Assembly (NCBI GenBank): GCA_024710825.1
Contig: JANJUA010000106.1
Span: 1-5,910 of the forward strand
Reading direction: 5' to 3'
From: Solirubrobacteraceae bacterium
GTDB taxonomy: Bacteria; Actinomycetota; Thermoleophilia; Solirubrobacterales; Solirubrobacteraceae
Length of the DNA stretch: 5,910 nt
Shown: in pieces, positions 1-5,910 of the stretch
Position numbering within the stretch: the first letter of the stretch is position 1
Layout: the number at the start of each line of letters is the position of its first letter
Notes under the pieces: model-generated
Database searches by the model: none
What the model was told of the DNA's origin: nothing
The model's input: the letters and a program-made list of their open reading frames with translations, nothing else
Translations under genes and position numbers: made by a program

Positions 1-1166
<1,166 letters not shown>

Positions 1167-1167
<1 letters not shown>

Positions 1168-1171
1168 GGGA
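1167..1171 (+). promoter_or_regulatory. Ribosome binding site of the post-lon membrane protein
   Basis: AGGGA lies seven bases before ATG 1179 and begins within the TGA stop codon of lon. This overlap decides the start codon and fits translational coupling between the two genes. Confidence 0.6.
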
Positions 1172-1178
1172 AGTGAGC

Positions 1179-1631
1179 ATGGCAAAGTCGAAGGCTGCGA
1201 AGGCGGGCAGCGCAGCGCTCGCTGTGAAGAGCAGCCCGTATGTGCAGCGCCTCATCCAGGACGAGGATCTGCGCGACAACCTGAAGACGGCGTTTGACTC
1301 GGCCAGGGTCGCGTTCGACCGTCTGAACAACGGCAAGGCGCCGGCGCAGGTGATCCTCGACGACAAGAAGTTCCAGAAGGAGCTTCATCATGCGTCCGAG
1401 GCGCTTCAGCAGGCGACGCAGGCGCTTCGCGAGGGCCCGAAGAAGCGCAAGAAGCACCGTGGCCGCAAGCTGCTGATCGTCCTGGTGGGCGCCGGCCTGG
1501 CTCTCGCGCTCAGCGAGGGGCTGCGCAACAAGGTGCTCGACCTCCTGTTCGGCGCGGAGGAGGAGTTCGACTACACGTCGACCACCGCGCCGGCCTCGCC
1601 GCCGCCGACACCGGCGGCCTCGGCCTCCTAG
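1179..1631 (+). CDS. Small single-pass membrane protein of unknown function, downstream of lon
   Basis: A 150-residue protein I cannot assign to a named family. I start it at ATG 1179 because AGGGA (1167-1171) lies seven bases upstream; an in-frame GTG at 1173 is possible but sits too close to that site. Residues 1-17 are Lys/Ala-rich, and residues 20-86 look like charged amphipathic helices (PYVQRLIQDEDLRDNL onward) that could form a helical bundle or coiled coil. A strongly basic run (PKKRKKHRGRK, 87-97) precedes one hydrophobic segment (LLIVLVGAGLALAL, 98-111). By the positive-inside rule the N-terminal helices should be cytoplasmic. After the membrane come LRNKVLDLLFGAEEEF, then DYTSTT, and a Pro/Ala/Ser tail (PASPPPTPAASAS). 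I have an unverified impression that the FGAEEEFDYTSTT segment recurs in actinobacterial proteins of this type. The gene starts 11 bases after the lon stop, which suggests one transcript. A link to Lon function, such as membrane recruitment, is only a guess. Confidence 0.85.
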   Translation: MAKSKAAKAGSAALAVKSSPYVQRLIQDEDLRDNLKTAFDSARVAFDRLNNGKAPAQVILDDKKFQKELHHASEALQQATQALREGPKKRKKHRGRKLLIVLVGAGLALALSEGLRNKVLDLLFGAEEEFDYTSTTAPASPPPTPAASAS

Positions 1632-1641
1632 CCCTGTGACG

Positions 1642-1667
1642 CGAAGGCGCCCCATGGGGCGCCTTCG
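1642..1667. terminator. Perfect 26-bp palindrome: probable hairpin terminator, possible TetR operator
   Basis: The arm CGAAGGCGCCCC is followed by AT and then its exact reverse complement, so the whole 26 bases are a perfect palindrome. In RNA this would fold as an 11-bp, mostly G:C stem with a CATG loop, extendable by a G:U pair (1641/1668). It begins 10 bases after the stop codon of the membrane protein, the usual place for an intrinsic terminator. No T-tract follows (the next bases are TCGCAGAGG), which is common for terminators in high-GC actinobacteria. It also ends only 14 bases before the TTG start of the TetR gene, where an autoregulatory operator would be expected. The sequence alone cannot separate these roles. 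Confidence 0.7.
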
Positions 1668-1681
1668 TCGCAGAGGTACGC

Positions 1682-2293
1682 TTGGAGACGGTGGAAGCCG
1701 CCACGACACTTGCCGGCGACAAGGCGCAGCGGATCGTCGACGCGATGCGGCGCTCGGTCGCGCGCCGCGGCGTCGCCGGGTCGACGTTCGACCACGTCGC
1801 GCGCGAGGCGGGCGTGTCGCGCGGGCTGCTGCACTACTACTTCGGGACGAAGGAGCGGCTGCTGACCGAGGTCGTGCGCCGCGACGGCGAGTTGAAGATG
1901 GCGGCGCTTGAGGCCCAGCTCGAGGACGCGCGGACCGCCGACGACTTCATCGGCCTCCTCGTCGCCTCGCTCGAGGACCTGGTCGCGCACGACCCCGACC
2001 TCGTGGCGGTCGACTTCGAGCTGTTCACCCTCTCGCAGCGCAACCCGGAGATCGCCGCCGAGTATGCGGAGCTCCAGCGCGGGATGAGCGCGCACATCGC
2101 GCACGTGCTGGAGGTCAAGCAGCAAGAGGGCGTGCTGCGCCTGGCGGCGCCGCCGGCGGCGGTCGTCGAGGTGCTGCTGTCGCTGGCCGACGGCATGGCG
2201 CTGCGCATGCTGCTCGAGCCGCAGCGCGACTTCTCCGAGGAGATCGCCGCGGGTGTGGCCTGCGTCCGTGCGCTGGTCGCCGATCCGTCGTAG
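1682..2293 (+). CDS. TetR-family transcriptional regulator
   Basis: A 203-residue one-component regulator, of normal length for TetR proteins, which bind palindromic operators as dimers and release them on ligand binding. The N-terminal DNA-binding domain is clear: helix 1 (AQRIVDAMRRSVARRG, about 15-30), then the helix-turn-helix STFDHVAREAGVSRGLLHYYF (34-54), followed by GTKERLLTEVVRR. HYYF-x-TK-x-x-L is the typical signature of the family. Residues 65-203 are the helical ligand-binding and dimer domain (for example DPDLVAVDFELFTLSQRNPEIA), which is too variable to predict a ligand. I use TTG 1682 because AGAGG (1672-1676) lies five bases upstream. GTG 1691 is the alternative, with a worse-spaced GGAG. 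The gene overlaps the downstream lipoprotein gene by 41 bases, so co-translation is likely. A perfect palindrome immediately upstream is a candidate for autoregulation. Confidence 0.93.
   Translation: METVEAATTLAGDKAQRIVDAMRRSVARRGVAGSTFDHVAREAGVSRGLLHYYFGTKERLLTEVVRRDGELKMAALEAQLEDARTADDFIGLLVASLEDLVAHDPDLVAVDFELFTLSQRNPEIAAEYAELQRGMSAHIAHVLEVKQQEGVLRLAAPPAAVVEVLLSLADGMALRMLLEPQRDFSEEIAAGVACVRALVADPS
2237..2242 (+). promoter_or_regulatory. Ribosome binding site of the lipoprotein gene, inside tetR
   Basis: GAGGAG lies ten bases before GTG 2253, inside the TetR coding sequence. It favours GTG 2253 over the in-frame GTG 2268, which has no comparable site. Confidence 0.45.
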
Positions 2294-2891
2294 CTGTGCC
2301 GTGGCGCTCCTGGCCCTCGCCGGCTGCGGCGGCGGGGACGAGCCGCCGGCGGTCGTCGAGCCCGTTCGCCTGGACAGCGCGGTCGTGACCGACGCGCTCG
2401 GCAGGCAGGCGGAGGCGCTGCGCGCGGCGGAGGCGGCGACGGCCGCCGCGGCGTCCGGGGAGCTCGACGGCCTGCTGGCGCAGGACCCGCTCGACCTGTC
2501 GCTGCCGGAGGTCTCGCGCGGCGGGGTGACGCTGCACGAGGTGACGGTGCGCCGCCGCGGCCCGGACGCGGTGGGTGAGGCGACGGTCGACCTCGACCAG
2601 CTCACCGCTTTCGCGCCGGAGGGCGTGGAGCTGCGCTACGACGCCGAGGCGTCGGCGGACGCGGGCGGGGCGATCGTGCTCAGCGGCTCGGCTCGGGCCT
2701 TCGGCCTCACCGTGCCCGTGACGGTCCGGGTCGCGGCCGAGGATGGGGCGGTGGTCGCGACCCCGGAGGGCCTGCCGATCGGCCGCCAGGTGCTGTTCGC
2801 CGACCCCCGCGTGCACGTGCGCCGCGTCGTCGCCCGCGAGGTCCCCGGCGGCCTGCGCGTGCGCGCCGAGGCCACCATCAGCCCAACGTAG
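2253..2891 (+). CDS. Lipoprotein with a DUF2993/LmeA-like C-terminal region
   Basis: A 212-residue exported lipoprotein. The signal peptide has a basic n-region (VRWSPIRR), a hydrophobic core (CAVALLALA) and a lipobox LAGC with the lipidated Cys at residue 25, followed by GGGDEPP, a typical flexible tether. Residues 45-72 form an Ala/Glu-rich predicted helix. Residues 82-210 are a beta-rich repeat pattern: GVTLHEVTVRRRGPDAVGEATVDL, then GGAIVLSGSARAFGLTVPVTV, GLPIGRQVLF and GGLRVRAEATI. This resembles DUF2993, the family of LmeA, a periplasmic phospholipid-binding protein tied to lipomannan synthesis in mycobacteria. The match is by eye, and the N-terminal part of that domain is not obvious, so I hold the family call loosely. 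The 41-base overlap with the TetR gene suggests an operon in which the regulator may control an envelope component. GTG 2268 would also give a good signal peptide. Confidence 0.82.
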   Translation: MWPASVRWSPIRRSCAVALLALAGCGGGDEPPAVVEPVRLDSAVVTDALGRQAEALRAAEAATAAAASGELDGLLAQDPLDLSLPEVSRGGVTLHEVTVRRRGPDAVGEATVDLDQLTAFAPEGVELRYDAEASADAGGAIVLSGSARAFGLTVPVTVRVAAEDGAVVATPEGLPIGRQVLFADPRVHVRRVVAREVPGGLRVRAEATISPT

Positions 2892-2901
2892 CGGTACAGC
2901 T

Positions 2902-2931
2902 TTGACTCGGCTCGGACCGCGCGAATACCGT
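2902..2931 (+). promoter_or_regulatory. Candidate promoter for the LuxR-type gene
   Basis: TTGACT (2902-2907) matches a -35 box in five of six positions. Eighteen bases later TACCGT (2926-2931) fits the loose actinobacterial -10 pattern TANNNT. Transcription would begin near 2938-2942, which would put GTG 2942 at or near the 5' end of the RNA and make a leaderless message possible. The -10 box is weak. Confidence 0.35.
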
Positions 2932-3448
2932 GCCGGCGGCCGTGGAGACCACTCGCCTGATCGTCGCCCTCGCGCAGCCGCTGCTGGTGCACGGGGTCGT
3001 TCGCGTCGCGGAGCAGGTGGGTGGCATCGCGATCGTCGCGTGCGCGTCGACTCAGGCGAGCTTCCGTTCGATCGTCGCGCGTGAGATGGCTGACGTCGTG
3101 CTGGTCGACGCCGCGTGGGGTGATGACGTCGAGCTCGCGGGCGTCGACGCGGACATACTTCGCTTTGGCGAACCCTCTGGGCTACCGGTCACCTGCAGTG
3201 CCGAAGAGCTGGTCGAGGCGGTCCGTCGCGGACGCGCACCCGACACGATCGGGGCGTCGCTGACCGAGCGAGAGCGGGAAGTCCTCCAGCTGTCGGCACG
3301 AGGACTCTCCGTGAGCGAGATCGGCCGGCGGTTGTGCATCGCGCCGGCGACGGTGAAGACCCACCTCCAGCACATCTACGGCAAGCTCGGCGTGAGCAAT
3401 CGGGCGGCGGCCGTCGCCACGGCGCTGCGGATGCAGCTGATCCAGTGA
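2930..3448 (+). CDS. LuxR/NarL-type regulator with a degenerate, shortened receiver domain
   Basis: A 172-residue DNA-binding regulator. Residues 111-167 are a textbook LuxR (GerE) helix-turn-helix: LTEREREVLQLSARGLS, EIGRRL, IAPATVKTHLQHIYGKLGV. The first ~100 residues follow a response-regulator receiver. The segment RLIVALAQPLLVHGV aligns with the usual RVLLADDHPLVREGL, but the DD pair that binds Mg2+ is replaced by Leu-Ala. An Asp remains at the phospho-acceptor place (D60 in ADVVLVDAAW). The normal MPG loop and much of beta4/alpha4 are absent, and the conserved Lys near the end reads as Thr (GLPVTCSAEELVEAVRRG). The domain is therefore about 20 residues short and unlikely to be phosphorylated in the normal way. 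No good ribosome binding site precedes GTG 2930. GTG 2942 (a product starting METTRLIV) fits the family N-terminus better, especially if the message is leaderless. The gene lies directly upstream of the large surface-protein gene. Confidence 0.9.
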   Translation: MPAAVETTRLIVALAQPLLVHGVVRVAEQVGGIAIVACASTQASFRSIVAREMADVVLVDAAWGDDVELAGVDADILRFGEPSGLPVTCSAEELVEAVRRGRAPDTIGASLTEREREVLQLSARGLSVSEIGRRLCIAPATVKTHLQHIYGKLGVSNRAAAVATALRMQLIQ

Positions 3449-3468
3449 AATCAACCGTTTGGCCGATG

Positions 3469-3480
3469 TACAGCACTGTA
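3469..3480. repeat. Short inverted repeat TACAG-CA-CTGTA, candidate operator
   Basis: Two 5-bp arms that are exact reverse complements are separated by CA. They lie 20 bases after the LuxR-type gene and 67 bases before the start of the surface-protein gene. The repeat is AT-richer than its surroundings. NarL-type regulators often bind small inverted repeats, so it may be an operator. A repeat this short can also arise by chance. Confidence 0.3.
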
Positions 3481-3535
3481 GAGGTGCGTCACCCTCCGGC
3501 CAGGGACCCAAGGAACGGGTCATGGACGTAGGACT

Positions 3536-3540
3536 GGAGG
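3536..3540 (+). promoter_or_regulatory. Ribosome binding site of the surface-protein gene
   Basis: A consensus GGAGG lies seven bases before ATG 3548 and is the strongest Shine-Dalgarno sequence in the window. It fixes the start and rules out the out-of-frame ATG at 3522. Confidence 0.7.
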
Positions 3541-3547
3541 GTCTGCG

Positions 3548-5910
3548 ATGGCTGCGTTGGGGCATGCTGGGGGGCTGCCGGGCACACGTCTTGGGATCGC
3601 GGCGGCGGTGGCGGCTGTGGTGATGGTCGGGGGATACGGCGCGGAGCTCGCCCGCGGCGCCGTCGGCGACAAGCCGCCGGGACCCTCGCGGCCGGCCGTG
3701 GAGTACGACCCGCTGCGCTACCCGTTCACGACGGCCTCTGACTCGCCGGTGTCCGAGCCGGGGAAGGTGCCGCATGGCGAGTTGATGCGGCAGGCGCGTG
3801 AACAGGCCGCAAAGCAGCTCATCGAACACCAGGCGCGCGAGCGGGTTCGTCGCTCGCAGGCGAGGGGGGACGCCCGGCGCGCGTCGCGCACGAAGTACGC
3901 GGGGCTGTCGCGTGACGGTGCGGCGCGCCTCGCGCATCAGACGTTCCCCACGCTGGTGAGCGGACCGACGGCAGGAGCGCTCAGCAGTGGCCGGCGGGCC
4001 GACCACTACGTGGACGCGTTCACGGCGAGCGTGAAGGGCGCCGCGCCGGACGGCGGCGACGCCGTGGTCGTGTCGAGCACACCGCTGCGCGCCAAGGACG
4101 CCGGCGGCAAGCTCGCACCCGTCGACGTGACGCTCGAGCAGGTCGGTGACGGATGGGCGGCGGCCAACCCCCTGGAGGAATACCGCATCGGCCCTCAGGC
4201 CGACGATGGGGTGGACTTCCCGCATCTGGGCCTGGCGATTCGGCCGGTCGAGAACGCCGCTGACGGCGACCGGGCCGGCAAGACGGTGTTCTTCGCCGAC
4301 TCGCTGACCGACACGGACACGATGGTCAAGCCGTTGACCAGCGGCGTGCAGTACGCGTGGCAGCTGCGCTCCAAGCATGCGCCCGAGCGGTTGTCGCTGC
4401 ACGTCGACCTGCCTGCGGGTGCGACTCTGGGTCAGCCCGGCCGTGACGGCGTCCGCGTGGTCGAGGGCGGCAAGACCATCGCGCGTCTCGGCATTGCGAC
4501 GGCCTTCGATGCCGACGGCGAGATCGTCCCGACCCGGCTCGAGGTCAACGGCGACCGCATCACGATCGTCATCGAGCACGTCGGTCGGGACGTCGCCTAT
4601 CCGATCGCGGTGGACCCAGACTTCGTGGCCGGCTTCTACTTCAGCTACTCCGGGTACGACGCGTTCAGCTACTGGGGGTCCTACAACCAGAGTGGGAAGT
4701 ACACCGTGTTCGGCGGTGACTTCTGGTGGGGCCGCGGTCTGTACATCCTGTCGCACAGCTATCCCCAGGAGCCGACACCGTACCTCTTCACCGGCGGCGG
4801 CCCGGGCACCGCGGATCGTGCCGGCTTCTACTTCAACGCGCCCGGCAACGCGCACATCTGGAGGGCCTACAGCTCGGTGTCGCGCCATATCCTCGGCGCG
4901 AGCCTGGCCCACTGCATGATCGTCGGCATCGCCGGCCCGGATCTCAACAACTGGGAAGGCCCCTACGGGACCACCTACGGCGAGGGCTGCGCTCCGTTCG
5001 CTCTGTACTCGTGGAACGTGACCACCCCGGGCCAGGGCGGCACGGCGAGCAACGCGTTCGTCTTCGGCAACTACGCCTACAGCAGCAACCAGGTCGCGGT
5101 CGACAGCTACATGGGCGACGTCGAGCTCTGGATGAGCGACCCGGACGCGCCCCATGGTCCCCCCGGTTACGCCGGTCCGATGGTCATGGCGCCGGCGGTC
5201 TACCCGGCCTGGATCACCAACCCCGCCGACCCGATCTCCGCCGTCGCCAAGGACGACAGCTCCGGCATCGCCAGCATCACCTTCTACGGGCCTGCCGGCT
5301 GGACCTACAACGGCATGAACGGCTCCAGCGGCATCACGGTCAACAACCCCGCCTGCGCCTACGGCGTCTGCTCCAAGCAGTTCACCGCCGCCGTGCCGAT
5401 CGGCAACATGCCGGACGGCCACCAGGTCATCTGGGCCTACGCCCGGGACGACTCGGGGCAATGGTCGCCTGTGTCGTATCCGTACGACATGAACTTCGAT
5501 CTCGTCCCCCCACCGACGCCTCAGGGCGTGAGCTCCGCAGGTTTCGACGCTTCATCATCGGCCGCGACCATGGCGATCGAGCCCGGTAGGGATGATCCCG
5601 ACGGTGAGGTGCGCACCCAGGTCTCGCCGCTCGATGTGGTCAAGTACCGGTGGAAGCGCCCGAACGGTACCTTCACCGCTTGGGCGATTCTTGATGATGA
5701 CTGGTCCTTTGTAGTGACCAATGCCCAGCTTGGAGAAACGATCGATATCGAGGCGCAGTCGATCGACACGGCCGGGCATGCATCGGGGGTGATGACCGCC
5801 TCGGTCGTCGTGCAACCCACGCCTGCTCCTGGCGATCTAGATCCGATTCAAGCCCCTCCGGGGCCAAGCACGGCTGACATCATGGTCGACGTGGATGGCG
5901 ACTTGGATGG
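3548..5910 (+). CDS. Large exported surface protein, RHS/wall-associated type N-terminal region (3' end outside window)
   Basis: The frame stays open from ATG 3548 to the edge, giving at least 787 residues. GGAGG at 3536-3540 supports the start. Residues 15-31 (LGIAAAVAAVVMVGGYG) form a signal peptide or anchor with no clear cleavage site. Residues 78-115 are Arg/Ala/Gln-rich and probably helical. Residues ~130-357 are beta-rich and close with VAYPIAVDP (349-357), a segment I associate with the N-terminal part of secreted RHS/YD-repeat and wall-associated proteins. Residues ~358-535 are rich in Tyr, Trp, Phe and Gly (FYFSYSGYDAFSYWGSYN), resembling a carbohydrate-binding-like beta sandwich. 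Residues ~540-655 look Ig-like: DDSSGIASITFYG, a Cys pair at 603 and 608 (CAYGVC) and MPDGHQVIWAYARDDSGQWS. A second Ig-like module spans ~661-760, followed by a Pro-rich linker and an Asp-rich end (DIMVDVDGDLDG). No RHS repeats are visible yet, so that class is inferred. Other large adhesins remain possible. Codon use changes near residue 661. Confidence 0.85.
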   Translation, partial: MAALGHAGGLPGTRLGIAAAVAAVVMVGGYGAELARGAVGDKPPGPSRPAVEYDPLRYPFTTASDSPVSEPGKVPHGELMRQAREQAAKQLIEHQARERVRRSQARGDARRASRTKYAGLSRDGAARLAHQTFPTLVSGPTAGALSSGRRADHYVDAFTASVKGAAPDGGDAVVVSSTPLRAKDAGGKLAPVDVTLEQVGDGWAAANPLEEYRIGPQADDGVDFPHLGLAIRPVENAADGDRAGKTVFFADSLTDTDTMVKPLTSGVQYAWQLRSKHAPERLSLHVDLPAGATLGQPGRDGVRVVEGGKTIARLGIATAFDADGEIVPTRLEVNGDRITIVIEHVGRDVAYPIAVDPDFVAGFYFSYSGYDAFSYWGSYNQSGKYTVFGGDFWWGRGLYILSHSYPQEPTPYLFTGGGPGTADRAGFYFNAPGNAHIWRAYSSVSRHILGASLAHCMIVGIAGPDLNNWEGPYGTTYGEGCAPFALYSWNVTTPGQGGTASNAFVFGNYAYSSNQVAVDSYMGDVELWMSDPDAPHGPPGYAGPMVMAPAVYPAWITNPADPISAVAKDDSSGIASITFYGPAGWTYNGMNGSSGITVNNPACAYGVCSKQFTAAVPIGNMPDGHQVIWAYARDDSGQWSPVSYPYDMNFDLVPPPTPQGVSSAGFDASSSAATMAIEPGRDDPDGEVRTQVSPLDVVKYRWKRPNGTFTAWAILDDDWSFVVTNAQLGETIDIEAQSIDTAGHASGVMTASVVVQPTPAPGDLDPIQAPPGPSTADIMVDVDGDLD

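Larger units (their letters stand above)
3449..3547 (+). promoter_or_regulatory. Upstream region of the large surface-protein gene
   Basis: This 99-base gap is the longest between genes in the window and should hold the promoter of the surface protein. I find no convincing -35/-10 pair. It contains the TACAG/CTGTA inverted repeat, a weak 5-bp stem (GACCC 3505-3509 with GGGTC 3517-3521) and a strong ribosome binding site, GGAGG (3536-3540), seven bases before ATG 3548. No terminator-like hairpin follows the LuxR-type gene, so read-through is possible. Confidence 0.4.

Noticed and set aside
1628..2816. Minus-strand open frames (1628-2605 and 2115-2816) opposite the TetR and lipoprotein genes
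   Set aside because: Both are Arg/Ala/Ser-rich with no domains, and the plus-strand frames there encode a clear TetR helix-turn-helix and a lipobox.
3505..3521. GACCC/GGGTC stem in the leader of the surface-protein gene as a riboswitch or attenuator
   Set aside because: It is only five base pairs around a seven-base loop, with no conserved riboswitch core or terminator alternative.
3512..3530. GGAAC as the -35 box of an ECF sigma-factor promoter
   Set aside because: The nearest CGT-like -10 element follows after only about 10 bases instead of about 16.
3182..5461. Long open frame on the minus strand, about 759 codons
   Set aside because: It lies antisense to the surface-protein and LuxR-type genes. 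Its translation is a low-complexity run of Arg, Ala, Val, Gly, His and Asp with no recognisable domain, as expected for the reverse strand of high-GC coding DNA.
4726..5589. Plus-strand open frame of 287 codons
   Set aside because: It is a different frame inside the surface-protein gene, Arg/Gly/Leu/His-rich and without a domain. The frame from 3548 gives a sensible exported protein.

Overview
The window is about 5.9 kb of very GC-rich DNA with dense, same-strand coding. The proteins suggest a high-GC actinobacterium. The style of the secreted protein and of the small membrane protein downstream of lon makes me lean to Thermoleophilia (Solirubrobacter/Conexibacter-like), but that is inference, because there is no rRNA or other phylogenetic marker here. 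All six genes I accept are on the plus strand. No stretch over 300 bases lacks a gene, and the longest gap between genes is about 100 bases. I see no tRNA, rRNA, CRISPR array, insertion sequence or attachment site.

Layout. (1) Positions 1-1167 hold the 3' half of lon, the ATP-dependent protease, entering from the left edge; it carries the end of the AAA+ module and the whole Ser/Lys protease domain. (2) Eleven bases later, 1179-1631 encodes a 150-residue single-pass membrane protein of unknown function, probably co-transcribed with lon. A perfect 26-bp palindrome at 1642-1667 follows. (3) 1682-2293 encodes a TetR-family regulator starting at TTG. Its 3' end overlaps by 41 bases (4) a lipoprotein, 2253-2891, whose C-terminal part looks like the DUF2993/LmeA family. 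(5) 2930-3448 encodes a small LuxR/NarL-type regulator with a shortened receiver domain that has lost its acidic pocket. A plausible TTGACT promoter lies in the short gap before it. (6) From 3548 to the right edge, one open frame of at least 787 codons encodes a large exported protein with no stop inside the window. It has an N-terminal hydrophobic segment, a helical Arg/Ala-rich stretch, a beta-rich region ending in YPIAVDP, an aromatic-rich domain and at least two Ig-like modules. This resembles the N-terminal part of actinobacterial wall-associated/RHS-type proteins.

How they may work together. lon and the membrane protein are a likely operon. The TetR regulator and lipoprotein are a likely translationally coupled pair, and the palindrome just upstream could be a terminator for the lon operon, the TetR operator, or both. 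The LuxR-like regulator sits directly before the large surface protein, and the 99-base gap between them carries a small inverted repeat (TACAG-CA-CTGTA), so local control of the surface protein is a reasonable hypothesis. The most notable points are the degenerate receiver, the palindrome, and a sharp codon-usage change in the last ~380 bases of the surface-protein gene. I found no clearly new multi-gene system.
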